From Deltaproteobacteria bacterium (lineage in GTDB: Bacteria; Desulfobacterota; Syntrophia; Syntrophales; UBA5619), in assembly GCA_021372695.1 (NCBI GenBank), contig JAJFTY010000239.1, positions 1 to 64,000 of the forward strand: 64,000 nt of DNA. The letters are read 5' to 3'. Made by a program: the position numbers and the translations under genes. Under the pieces are notes generated by a model. That model did no database searches. It was not told the DNA's origin and was given only the letters and a program-made list of their open reading frames with translations. Positions 1 to 7,988 of this stretch are shown here, in pieces (the first letter of the stretch is position 1; each line of letters begins with the position of its first letter).

Positions 1-453
1 GGGTACCTGCCGGAGGTCCTGGCCGGGGTCGAAGAGGACCGGACCGTGCCGCCGGTCTCTCTCGTCCTCCAGCTCAGCCGCGTCCTGAAGCTCAACATGG
101 ACGAGCTCGAGGCCCAGGAGGATGTGGCGGCGTCGAGGCGCCGCTCCAAGAGCCACAAGAAGCGGGTCGATTCCTACGCCTACACGCCGCTCAGCAAACC
201 GGGACCGGACAAGCACCTGCGTGGCTATCTGGTCACGATCGACGCCATGACCGAGCACCGGGGGGTCGAGTTCCACCACGAGGGAGAGGAGTTCGACTTT
301 GTCCTCAAGGGGGGAATCACCATCCAGATCGGTGAGAACGTCACGCGGCTCGCCCGGGGTCAGAGCATCCATTTCAATTCCGCCCTTCACCACAAGCTGA
401 GCAACCCGCATGCGGAGCCCGCGGAGTTGCTGGTCGTCGTCTACGTTCCCTGA
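1..453 (+). CDS. XRE-family regulator with C-terminal cupin domain (5'-truncated)
   Basis: The reading frame is open from the first base of the window, so the N-terminus lies outside. The first 35 or so codons (LSRVLKLNMDEL region) look like the last helices of an XRE/Cro helix-turn-helix. From about codon 70 there is a small cupin_2 barrel: EFHHEGEEFDFVLKGG with the metal-binding-type H/E residues, followed by a GQSIHFNSALHH segment. HTH-cupin proteins of this kind usually act as DNA-binding repressors or activators sensing a small ligand. The stop lies 12 bases before the acyl-CoA dehydrogenase start, so the two are probably co-transcribed and the regulator may control fatty- or amino-acid catabolism. 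The ligand is unknown. Confidence 0.75.
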   Translation, partial: GYLPEVLAGVEEDRTVPPVSLVLQLSRVLKLNMDELEAQEDVAASRRRSKSHKKRVDSYAYTPLSKPGPDKHLRGYLVTIDAMTEHRGVEFHHEGEEFDFVLKGGITIQIGENVTRLARGQSIHFNSALHHKLSNPHAEPAELLVVVYVP

Positions 454-465
454 AAGGAGAGAGCG

Positions 466-1605
466 ATGGCTTTTCAACTGACCCCGGAGCAGGAGATGAT
501 CCGGCTGATGGCCCGGGACTTTGCAAAGCGGGAGTTGGAGCCTTTTGCCGGAAAATGGGACCGGGAGGAGACCTTCCCGCAGGAGGCGATCCGGAAGATG
601 GGCGGCCTCGGGCTCATGGGAATGATGATCCCCGCCGAAGCCGGCGGCGTCGGAGCGGGAGCGGTCAGCTACTCGCTCGCCCTCCAGGAGATCGCCTACG
701 CCTGCGCCTCGACTGCGGTGACGATGTCGGTCACGAATCTCTCCTCCGACCCGATCCTCAAGTTCGGAAACGACGAGCAGAAGCGGCGCTGGCTGGTGCC
801 GCTCGCCAAAGGCGAGATGCTGGGGGCCTTCGCCATCACCGAGCCCGAGGCCGGGTCCGACCCCGGAAGCATGACCACACGGGCCGAGGATCGGGGGGAC
901 CACTACCTGGTCAACGGCTCCAAGCTCTTCATCACCAACGGCAGCCGGGCGGATGTGATCGTCCTGATCACCCGCACCGGGAAGGAGAAAGGCCATCGGG
1001 GCCTCTCCGCCCTCCTGCTGCCCAAGGGGACGCCCGGATTTCGGATCGGCCGCCGCGAGGAGAAAATGGGGCTCCGCGCCTCTGACACGGTCGAGCTCCT
1101 GTTCGACGACTGCCGGATCCCGAAGGAGAACCTGCTCGGCCGGGAGGGGGCCGGCTTCACGACTGCGATGGTCGCCCTGGACAGCGGCCGGATCGGGATC
1201 GCGTCCCAGTCCCTCGGCATTGCCCGCGCCTGCCTCGACGAGACGATCCGGTACGCCAAGGCGCGCCGGCAGTTCGGGAAGAGCATCGGCTCCTTCCAGG
1301 CGATCCAGTGGATGATCGCCGATATGGCCGCGGAGATCGAGGCGGCCAGCGCGCTCACGCTGGCGGCGGCCGATCGGAAGGATCAGGGGCTCCCCTTCAC
1401 GAAAGAGGCATCGATGGCGAAACTCATCTCCTCCGAAATGGCGAACCGTGCGGCCTACCGGGCGGTTCAGGTTCACGGCGGCTATGGCTACATGAAGGAG
1501 TTCAAGGTGGAGCGGCTCTACCGGGACGTCCGCGTCACGACGATTTATGAGGGGACCTCCGAGGTGCAACGGATCGTCATCGCCCGCGAGGTGATGCAGG
1601 ATTGA
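466..1605 (+). CDS. acyl-CoA dehydrogenase (short/medium-chain type)
   Basis: This 379-residue protein has the full family length. It oxidises an acyl-CoA to the 2-enoyl-CoA with FAD and passes electrons to ETF. Visible family signatures are the AFAITEPEAGSDPGS flavin/substrate motif near residue 125, the RRQFGKSIGSFQAIQ helix, VQVHGGYGYMKE, and the C-terminal IYEGTSEVQR whose Glu is the usual catalytic base of the SCAD/MCAD/butyryl class. An AAGGAGAG ribosome site sits 6 bases before the ATG. It follows the cupin regulator closely and its stop almost touches the next gene, suggesting an operon. The acyl chain it acts on cannot be read from sequence. Confidence 0.93.
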   Translation: MAFQLTPEQEMIRLMARDFAKRELEPFAGKWDREETFPQEAIRKMGGLGLMGMMIPAEAGGVGAGAVSYSLALQEIAYACASTAVTMSVTNLSSDPILKFGNDEQKRRWLVPLAKGEMLGAFAITEPEAGSDPGSMTTRAEDRGDHYLVNGSKLFITNGSRADVIVLITRTGKEKGHRGLSALLLPKGTPGFRIGRREEKMGLRASDTVELLFDDCRIPKENLLGREGAGFTTAMVALDSGRIGIASQSLGIARACLDETIRYAKARRQFGKSIGSFQAIQWMIADMAAEIEAASALTLAAADRKDQGLPFTKEASMAKLISSEMANRAAYRAVQVHGGYGYMKEFKVERLYRDVRVTTIYEGTSEVQRIVIAREVMQD

Positions 1606-1610
1606 GCTCC

Positions 1611-2822
1611 ATGACGTGGAACCCGCTGAGTCTGCCCCCCGAAACGGACCGGATCGCGATCATCGGACCGGGGCGTCTGGGGACGGCCTTCGCCTACAAG
1701 TTCGGCCGCGAAAACAAGAAGGTCATCATCTACTACCATGACCTTGACGTCTGCCGGGAGATCAACCGGGAGCACCTGAACCCGCGGCATCTGACGGGCG
1801 ACCTGGCGCGGCGCCTGGGGGGGATCGACAAGGTTCCGCGCCTCTCCCCGAAGGTCTATGCGACCAATGACCTCGACCGGGTCGTCGAAGAGAACGATTA
1901 CATCTTTCTTTCCGTCACGATGGACCGGCTTCCCGAGATCCTGAACCGGATCGAGCCGATTCTCCGGCGCAAGTTCACGCGCACCTGCTTCATCTCGGCG
2001 ATCAAGGGGCTCACCGCCGACGAGATCACCCGCCGGCTCGTCACCCCCTCCCGGATGATCCGGAACCATTTCCTGAAGTTGCCGGACCGCTACGACATCG
2101 TCTCCATCGGCGGCCCCTTCTTCGATGTCGACGTCGCCCTGGGGAATCCCGTCTGCCTCACCGTGGCGGGCAGCAAACGGATCTGCCGGACGGTGCGGAA
2201 GGAGTACATCGACGCCAACCGGCGGGAACTCACCTCCTACTACAACTTCGACGCCTTCGGGGTGGAGGCGTGCGGCGCCCTGAAGAACATCGTGGCCAAC
2301 GTCAAGGGATTGATGGACTGCGTGAACCTCGGCGATTCGATCCCCGGCACTCTTTTCTCCCGCGCCGGGGTGGAGGTGCGGTCGATCTCCCGGATCCTCG
2401 GCGGGAGCTTCCAGGCCTTCCAGAGCCAGGCCGGCGTGGGCGACATGTACGTCACCCTCTCCTCGGACGCGAGCAAGAACCACCGCTACGGCCGCCACTT
2501 CTATGAACTCTTCACCGGCAATTCCGTCGAGACCCATCTCAAGGCGCTGGGAAAGATCGACGGGAAGCCGGAAGGGCCCAACACCATCCAGAACGTTCAC
2601 AAGTTCCTGGAAAAGCGGAACATGTACAGCCCGATCTTCCACTGCGCCTACAAGATCTTCAACGAGGTGCGGAGCCGGGAGGAGATCCGGGAGCAGATTC
2701 TCCGGGCGACGCAGTTCGACCGCCGGAGCCGCGAGTACATCGGACCGGCATCGAGGCTCCTCTACCGCCTCCTCCCGAACCTGTGGTACCGGCGGTACCG
2801 GGGATTCCTGGCCCATCCCTGA
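1611..2822 (+). CDS. GpsA-like NAD(P)-dependent glycerol-3-phosphate dehydrogenase
   Basis: An N-terminal Rossmann motif IAIIGPGRLGTAF is followed by the GpsA-type substrate domain containing GALKNIVANVKGL, where the Lys matches the catalytic lysine of glycerol-3-phosphate dehydrogenases. The expected reaction is reduction of dihydroxyacetone phosphate to sn-glycerol-3-phosphate for phospholipid synthesis. At about 403 residues it is roughly 65 longer than classical GpsA, mostly at the basic C-terminus (LLYRLLPNLWYRRYRGF), so a divergent paralogue with another substrate is possible. The ATG at 1611 is preferred; an in-frame TTG at 1602 overlaps the preceding stop. The gene is translationally close to the acyl-CoA dehydrogenase. 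Confidence 0.8.
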   Translation: MTWNPLSLPPETDRIAIIGPGRLGTAFAYKFGRENKKVIIYYHDLDVCREINREHLNPRHLTGDLARRLGGIDKVPRLSPKVYATNDLDRVVEENDYIFLSVTMDRLPEILNRIEPILRRKFTRTCFISAIKGLTADEITRRLVTPSRMIRNHFLKLPDRYDIVSIGGPFFDVDVALGNPVCLTVAGSKRICRTVRKEYIDANRRELTSYYNFDAFGVEACGALKNIVANVKGLMDCVNLGDSIPGTLFSRAGVEVRSISRILGGSFQAFQSQAGVGDMYVTLSSDASKNHRYGRHFYELFTGNSVETHLKALGKIDGKPEGPNTIQNVHKFLEKRNMYSPIFHCAYKIFNEVRSREEIREQILRATQFDRRSREYIGPASRLLYRLLPNLWYRRYRGFLAHP

Positions 2823-2853
2823 AGCGATCCACGGGAAACCCATGAAGAATCGC

Positions 2854-2883
2854 TTGACATGGGATTTTTCCCTGTGCTACGAA
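2854..2883 (+). promoter_or_regulatory. sigma70-type promoter of the trpL-trpB2 unit
   Basis: A perfect TTGACA (2854-2859) is followed after 18 bases by TACGAA (2878-2883) with a TG one base upstream (extended -10). Transcription would begin near 2890, just ahead of the leader peptide, which fits an attenuator-controlled gene. Confidence 0.6.
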
Positions 2884-2911
2884 AATAGCCAAGTCAATCG
2901 GGAGCGAAGCC

Positions 2912-2986
2912 GTGAAGAAGGGTTTGGAGATCATATCGCTGTTCTGGTGGTGGCAGACCTCAAAAGTCTGCCCACACAAGCTCTGA
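2912..2986 (+). CDS. trpL: trp operon leader peptide with three consecutive Trp codons
   Basis: A 24-residue frame starts with GTG, 7 bases after a GGGAG ribosome site (2900-2904), and reads MKKGLEIISLFWWWQTSKVC then four more residues. The three adjacent TGG codons (2945-2953) lie immediately before a perfect 7-bp hairpin arm (2952-2958 with 2966-2972). Tandem Trp codons in a short peptide upstream of a trp gene are the hallmark of ribosome-mediated attenuation: scarce Trp-tRNA stalls the ribosome here and changes downstream RNA folding. The peptide itself is expected to have no other function. It is too short for normal gene callers. Confidence 0.88.
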   Translation: MKKGLEIISLFWWWQTSKVCPHKL

Positions 2987-3051
2987 AGCAGTGAGCCGTG
3001 GGCGGGGCAAACCCTCCCATGTCTCCTGGACGAAGCAGCCGAAGCCATGGG
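2945..3051 (+). promoter_or_regulatory. trp attenuator: competing RNA segments
   Basis: Six segments can pair in mutually exclusive ways. Segment 1 (2952-2958) pairs with 2 (2966-2972). Segment 2 (GCCCAC, 2970-2975) pairs with 3 (GTGGGC, 2998-3003). Segment 3 (2998-3006) pairs with 4 (3012-3020; one mismatch, 5-base loop). CCCATG of segment 4 (3016-3021) pairs with CATGGG of 5 (3046-3051). Segment 5 pairs with 6 as the terminator. A ribosome stalled on the Trp codons would cover 1, favour 2:3, free 4 to trap 5 and prevent termination. A ribosome reaching the stop at 2986 would cover 2, allow 3:4 and let the terminator form. The pairings are visible; the order of events is inferred. Confidence 0.78.
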
Positions 3052-3076
3052 AAGCCCCCATGGCTTTTTTGTTTTT
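3043..3076 (+). terminator. attenuator terminator before trpB2
   Basis: AGCCATGGG (3043-3051) pairs perfectly with CCCATGGCT (3057-3065) around a 5-base loop, followed by TTTTTT-G-TTTTT. It lies between the leader peptide and trpB2, as expected for an attenuator. An in-frame ATG at 3047 is inside this stem, which argues against it being the trpB2 start. Confidence 0.88.
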
Positions 3077-3106
3077 CATTCCACGCCATCAAAAAGGAGA
3101 GGGATT

Positions 3107-4468
3107 ATGGAAGAGACCAAGGTAGTTCTGGCGGATCACGAGATTCCGAGGCAGTGGTACAACATCCAGGCCGATTTGCCCAAACCCATGAGCCCCCCGC
3201 TCCATCCGGGCACGGGGAAGCCGGTTTCGGCGGAAGATCTGGCGCCGATCTTCCCGATGAACCTGATCGAGCAGGAGGTGAGCCAGGAGCGGTGGATCGA
3301 CATCCCCGGAGAGGTCCTCGACAAATATCTGATCTGGCGTCCGAGCCCCCTCTGCCGGGCGCGGAATTTCGAGAAGCTTCTCGACGCCCCCGTGAAGATT
3401 TACTACAAGAACGAGGGGGCGAGCCCGGCCGGCTCGCACAAGCCGAACACCGCCATTGCGCAGGCCTATTACAACAAGGCCTTCGGCGTGAAGCGCATCT
3501 CCACCGAGACCGGGGCCGGCCAGTGGGGGAGCGCGCTCGCGATGGCCTGCCAGATGTTCGGCCTGGAGTGCAGGGTTTTCATGGTCCGGGTGAGCTATGA
3601 GCAGAAGCCCTACCGGCGGATGATGATGAACACCTGGGGCGCCGAGTGCATCCCGAGCCCGAGCAACCGGACCGAGGCGGGGCGCCAGGTCCTGGCCGCA
3701 CACCCCGATTCCCCGGGGAGCCTGGGAATCGCGATCAGCGAGGCCGTGGAGGATGCCGTCTCCCGTGAAAACTCGCGCTACTCCCTGGGAAGCGTCCTGA
3801 ACCACGTCCTCCTGCACCAGACGGTCATCGGCCTGGAGGCGGAAAAGCAGTTGGAGAAGATCGGTGTTTATCCCGACGTGGTGATCGGCTGCGCAGGCGG
3901 CGGGAGCAATTTCGCGGGGATCGCGCTTCCCTTCGTCCGTGACAAGATCCACGGGAAGCAGGTACGGATCCTGGGGGCGGAGCCCGCCTCCTGCCCGACG
4001 ATGACGCGGGGATTCTTTGCCTATGATTTCGGCGACCTGGCCAAGAAGACGCCGCTTCTGCCGATGTTCACGCTCGGCCACGATTACGTGCCCGCGCCGA
4101 TCCATGCCGGGGGGCTTCGCTACCACGGGATGGCGCCGATCATCAGCCACCTCGTCCATGAGGGGCTGGTCGAGGCGGCGGCCTACCATCAGCTCGAAAC
4201 CTTCGATGCCGGGGTCAAGTGGGCACGGACCGAGGGGTTCATCCCCGCCCCGGAGACCAACCATGCCATCGCCGCAGTCGTCGCGGAGGCGCGGCGCGCA
4301 AAAGCGGAGGGCAAGGAGCGGACGATCCTCTTCAACTTCAGCGGCCACGGGATGGTCGATATGGCCGCCTACGACGCCTTCCTTGCCGGAAAGCTCACCC
4401 CCCACGAGCTTCCCGATGAGGAGATCCAGCGGGCGCTCCGGGCGATCGACCGTTTCCCGAAGCCGTAG
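3107..4468 (+). CDS. trpB: tryptophan synthase beta chain, TrpB2 type
   Basis: The 453-residue product has the length and N-terminus of the TrpB2 subfamily, longer than the 400-residue TrpB1. It condenses indole with L-serine to tryptophan using PLP. The PLP lysine is in [14 protein letters not shown] (about Lys112), followed by [10 protein letters not shown] and the phosphate-binding [11 protein letters not shown] loop. The ATG at 3107 has AAGGAGAGGG 5 bases upstream. TrpB2 enzymes often work without TrpA, and no trpA is adjacent. The attenuator directly upstream shows that the gene answers to tryptophanyl-tRNA charging, supporting a genuine biosynthetic or indole-salvage role. The gene is alone in its transcription unit and is closed by a hairpin at 4493-4526. 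Confidence 0.93.
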   Translation: MEETKVVLADHEIPRQWYNIQADLPKPMSPPLHPGTGKPVSAEDLAPIFPMNLIEQEVSQERWIDIPGEVLDKYLIWRPSPLCRARNFEKLLDAPVKIYYKNEGASPAGSHKPNTAIAQAYYNKAFGVKRISTETGAGQWGSALAMACQMFGLECRVFMVRVSYEQKPYRRMMMNTWGAECIPSPSNRTEAGRQVLAAHPDSPGSLGIAISEAVEDAVSRENSRYSLGSVLNHVLLHQTVIGLEAEKQLEKIGVYPDVVIGCAGGGSNFAGIALPFVRDKIHGKQVRILGAEPASCPTMTRGFFAYDFGDLAKKTPLLPMFTLGHDYVPAPIHAGGLRYHGMAPIISHLVHEGLVEAAAYHQLETFDAGVKWARTEGFIPAPETNHAIAAVVAEARRAKAEGKERTILFNFSGHGMVDMAAYDAFLAGKLTPHELPDEEIQRALRAIDRFPKP

Positions 4469-4492
4469 ATTCCTGGCTCACCATTTGATCTG

Positions 4493-4526
4493 GATCGGGA
4501 GCGCCCGGGCCGGAGCGCTCCCGATC
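4493..4526 (+). terminator. hairpin after trpB2
   Basis: A perfect 12-bp stem GATCGGGAGCGC / GCGCTCCCGATC encloses a 10-base loop and begins 24 bases after the trpB2 stop. It is followed by ATTCCCCTT rather than a clean T run, so termination would be moderate. Confidence 0.6.
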
Positions 4527-4584
4527 ATTCCCCTTGCAACCGCATGTTCGGTCCGATAGAATCGCACCCCATGGAGGCCGATCC

Positions 4585-7050
4585 ATGCCGCACCATTTCC
4601 CGAGATACTGCCGTGCCATTCTATCGCAGATTCTGCTGGGATGCGTCCTGCTGTCCCTCGCGGTGCCGCTCCATGCGGCCGCCGAGGCGGAGGCGGTCGC
4701 CCGGAATTTCCTGAAGTTCCTCCGCAGCGACAAGGTGATTGTCGCCTCCGAATCTCTCCAGGGCAACCTCCTGGATCAGGCGCTTGCCCCGGTTACCCTG
4801 GGTTATCTCTTCCATCTCTCCGGCGGCGGCTATCTCCTGGTTTCCTCCTGCCGGAGCATCTCTCCCGTCAAGGCCTATTCCCTCATCGATGACTTTTCCG
4901 GCCTCCCGGAACCTTACCGCAAGGCCCTTTTGGAAGAGCTGGAGCTCCGGGCGCGCGTTGCGCTGGAAGATGCGGGACGGATGCCGCTCGACGCCGGGAT
5001 CTCCGAGACCGCGGCGCGCTGGGATTTCCTGCTCGGGTTCGAGCCCGGGAGGATGCCGCTGGCTTATGTGCCGGGGACCTTCTTGCTGAAAACCCGCTGG
5101 AACCAGGGGTATCCCTACAACAAATTTCTTCCGCAGGTTGGCGGCCAAACTGTCGTAGCTGGCTGCGTGAACATTGCCGTGGCACAGGTGATGCGCTACC
5201 ACGGATATCCCGCATCGGCCAAGGGGGTGGCCTCCTATCTCTGGGACGCCCCCCCCTCACAGGTTCTTGAGACGATTCTTTATCGCAGCATCAACTGGAC
5301 AAGCATGCCTGAAGCCGTCGATGCAGCCACACCCGAATTCCAGGCTGACGAGGTGGCACTTCTCATCCGGGACATCGGTATTGCGAACCATACCGATTTC
5401 GATTTCGGCGGGTCGTCGACGTCGCTGAATTCGCAAGCCCTTACGGAGAGCTTCGGTTATTCGACCGGCCTCTCCGAGAAGGGGAACGGTCCCGATCAGG
5501 CCGCGTTCGATGCTTTTCTGGCTGCGCTTAAGAGCGAGATCAATGCAGAACGGCCCGTTCTGTTGACGTTTCCAGGGCATATGACGGTTGCAGATGGTTA
5601 CTCGGCAGACGAGTCCGGGCGGAAAGTTCATGTCAACATGGGTTGGGGAGGGAGTGCGGATGACTTCTACTTCCTCGATGAGCCGGTTCAATATGCCGAG
5701 AATCGTAGCTTCCGAACGGATCCGGGATGGCTTACGATCCATTACAACATCAAACCCTGCAACGAGGTTGAGGGCGACTGCACGGTCAACCTTGAGCCGG
5801 GTGATGTGGCTGACAATCTCGTAATGACGGGAAATTTCAATCAGGCCGGCGATACGGATCTCTACGATGTCTACTTGAATGGGACGACAACGATCCGTGG
5901 AACCAGAGGTTACAGCAATGTCGCATTTAACATCTCTGTATTAAATGCGGCGGATGGGAGTGAGGTTTTTGCGCTTTCTGATCCTTTCAATGCCCAAAGC
6001 AATGAGGTGTTCAATGTGGGCAGTCCGGTGGAAGGCGTGCCTGCGGGAAAATACATCGTGCGCATCTCCCTGTGCAATGCGGAAAATACATTCTGTTACC
6101 TCCTCGGTCTTGATCACTATACCGTAACACTGACATCGGGAACCCTGACAACCGAAGAGAAAGCAGCGGCGGACCAAGCGGTGGAGAGGCCGCCCGTCAT
6201 CGGGAGCATGCTTCCCGATCTGCTCCTGAAGGCGAACGGTGGAACGCGGAGGATCCTGATCGACGCCCGGGATCAGAACGGCGATGCCGTCACCCTGAGC
6301 GTGCAGAACAGCAATCCCGCGGCGGTGGGGGCGGTCCTGAACGGCAAGATCCTCGAACTGACGCCGACCGGGGCGGCGAAGGTATCGAGCCGGATCGCCG
6401 TGACCGCTGCGGCGAAGGGTCAGGTGGCGGAAAAGGTCTTCACGGTGATGACGGACGATGTCGAGACTGGCTTCGGCAAGTCATTTACGATCGGCGGCAC
6501 CTTCAACGACCAAAATGATGTGAAGATCCACCGGGTGATCCTCGACGGTGTGTGCACGATTGCGGGGGATAGATCGGGTTACAGCAATCAGGCATTCTTT
6601 TCATCCGTCCTCGATGTTTCCGGTAATGTGGTGGCCTCTGCTGACGGTTTTGATATCAATGAGATCAGTGCCGGTTTCAGCCGGGGCATCTATCGTCTGC
6701 GAGGGGCCGTCTGTCTCGCGGGAAGTTGTTACCCTTTCACCGCTGACGATACATATGCTTTCGCAGTGAGTTGCCCCGAAGCAGATGACGATACAACAAC
6801 GCTCGCCGGACTCCTGGGGATCGATCTGGCCGGAGCGAATCTCCCCTTCGACAAGCCCGGGGACGTCAACGGCGACGGCTCCGTCACCCTGGCCGATGCC
6901 GTCCTCGTCATGCGGATGCTGAGCGGCAGGGGCGTGTCTGCGGAAACGATTCTCACAGCGGGCGATGCGAACGGTGACCGGAAGATCGGGCTGGCCGAGG
7001 CGCTCTTCATCCTCCAGGGCGTGGCCGGCCTCCGCGAGTCCGGCCCCTGA
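4585..7050 (+). CDS. secreted C10 (streptopain-family) cysteine peptidase with dockerin
   Basis: The start at 4585 has GGAGG 7 bases upstream and gives a signal peptide (ILLGCVLLSLAVPLHAAAEA). A propeptide-like region is followed by the C10 peptidase core: WNQGYPYNKFLP, then VAGCVNIAVAQVMRYHGYP with catalytic Cys194, and GHMTVADGY with the probable catalytic His332, then HVNMGWGG. After the protease come two repeated beta-rich domains (about 420-530 and 640-740) resembling bacterial pre-peptidase C-terminal domains. The last 60 residues hold two dockerin-like repeats (DVNGDGSVTLADA and DANGDRKIGLAEA). It is the first of three consecutive protease genes, 8 bases before the next. Export and proteolysis are well supported; its target is unknown. 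Confidence 0.88.
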   Translation: MPHHFPRYCRAILSQILLGCVLLSLAVPLHAAAEAEAVARNFLKFLRSDKVIVASESLQGNLLDQALAPVTLGYLFHLSGGGYLLVSSCRSISPVKAYSLIDDFSGLPEPYRKALLEELELRARVALEDAGRMPLDAGISETAARWDFLLGFEPGRMPLAYVPGTFLLKTRWNQGYPYNKFLPQVGGQTVVAGCVNIAVAQVMRYHGYPASAKGVASYLWDAPPSQVLETILYRSINWTSMPEAVDAATPEFQADEVALLIRDIGIANHTDFDFGGSSTSLNSQALTESFGYSTGLSEKGNGPDQAAFDAFLAALKSEINAERPVLLTFPGHMTVADGYSADESGRKVHVNMGWGGSADDFYFLDEPVQYAENRSFRTDPGWLTIHYNIKPCNEVEGDCTVNLEPGDVADNLVMTGNFNQAGDTDLYDVYLNGTTTIRGTRGYSNVAFNISVLNAADGSEVFALSDPFNAQSNEVFNVGSPVEGVPAGKYIVRISLCNAENTFCYLLGLDHYTVTLTSGTLTTEEKAAADQAVERPPVIGSMLPDLLLKANGGTRRILIDARDQNGDAVTLSVQNSNPAAVGAVLNGKILELTPTGAAKVSSRIAVTAAAKGQVAEKVFTVMTDDVETGFGKSFTIGGTFNDQNDVKIHRVILDGVCTIAGDRSGYSNQAFFSSVLDVSGNVVASADGFDINEISAGFSRGIYRLRGAVCLAGSCYPFTADDTYAFAVSCPEADDDTTTLAGLLGIDLAGANLPFDKPGDVNGDGSVTLADAVLVMRMLSGRGVSAETILTAGDANGDRKIGLAEALFILQGVAGLRESGP

Positions 7051-7058
7051 GTCACGAG

Positions 7059-7988
7059 ATGAGAAAAATCATTCCGGCAACCTTCCTGGTTGGGCTTCTT
7101 TTGATTCCCGCTGCCAATGCCGCTACCCTGGATCTGCGGACGGAAAACGACCATTTCATCATTCGCCATTCGGCGGAAGACCGGGGAGTCGCCGCGGAGC
7201 TGAACAGGGAGTCGCCCGCGATCCGGGCGCGGGTCATCGCCGACATCGGGGTGGATTTTCCGGAAAAGACGGAGATCCGCCTGGCCCCGACCCTGGAAGC
7301 CTTCCGGGCAGCGCAGCCGGGCGGAACATGGATTCCCCTCTGGGCTGCCGGGGTTGCCTATCCGGCGGAAAATGTGATCGTCCTGCGCTCGCCGCGGGCG
7401 GTCAAAGGGAGTCGGATCGATGCGGTCGACGTCTTCGCACATGAATTCAGCCATATCGCCCTGGGCCGCGCGCTTTCCGGGGCAAAGACTCCGGTCTGGC
7501 TCGACGAGGGGCTTGCGATCTACGAGGCCCGGGAGTGGACCTTCTCCCGGCTCTCGGTCCTGACCGCGGCCGCGCTGACGGACCGGTTGATCCCTCTGCC
7601 CATTCTCGCCCTCTCCTTCCCGCAGGAGGCGAAAGATGCCGAACTGGCCTACGCGGAGGGCTTCATGTTTGTCTCCTTCCTGATCAACAAGGCGGGGCGC
7701 GAGGCCTTCCACCGGATGATCCGCGACTACACCCGCGTGGGCGACCTGGAAGGGGCGCTACGGCGCGGTACCGGGATGAGCATGGCGGAGCTGGAGGAGC
7801 GGTGGCTCCTCTACCTCAAGCTCCGCGTCTCCTGGATCCCGATCATCACGAGCATCTCGACGCTCTGGTTTCTGATGGCGCTGATCTTCATCTACGGGTA
7901 TATCAGGAAAAAACGGCAGGCGGAGCAACGGTTGAACGAAATGGCGGAGGAAGAGGCGCAGGAGGAAGCATGGCGTCCAAACGGCTGA
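7059..7988 (+). CDS. membrane-anchored HExxH metallopeptidase (MA-like gluzincin)
   Basis: The 309-residue product has an N-terminal signal sequence (IIPATFLVGLLLIPAANA) and a zinc-protease core with HEFSH (HExxH, near residue 130) and the downstream WLDEGLA segment whose Glu is the expected third ligand. A single hydrophobic helix (IITSISTLWFLMALIFIYGYI) near residue 270 is followed by a charged tail, so the catalytic domain should lie in the periplasm or outside, anchored by its C-terminus. It starts 8 bases after the C10 peptidase and overlaps the subtilisin gene by 19 bases, indicating one operon. It may process or activate the neighbouring proteases; that is inference. Confidence 0.82.
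   Translation: MRKIIPATFLVGLLLIPAANAATLDLRTENDHFIIRHSAEDRGVAAELNRESPAIRARVIADIGVDFPEKTEIRLAPTLEAFRAAQPGGTWIPLWAAGVAYPAENVIVLRSPRAVKGSRIDAVDVFAHEFSHIALGRALSGAKTPVWLDEGLAIYEAREWTFSRLSVLTAAALTDRLIPLPILALSFPQEAKDAELAYAEGFMFVSFLINKAGREAFHRMIRDYTRVGDLEGALRRGTGMSMAELEERWLLYLKLRVSWIPIITSISTLWFLMALIFIYGYIRKKRQAEQRLNEMAEEEAQEEAWRPNG

Noticed and set aside
3047..3106. Upstream ATG for trpB2 at 3047
   Set aside because: The codon lies in the stem of the attenuator terminator, and the 20 extra residues are not conserved; the ATG at 3107 has a strong ribosome site.
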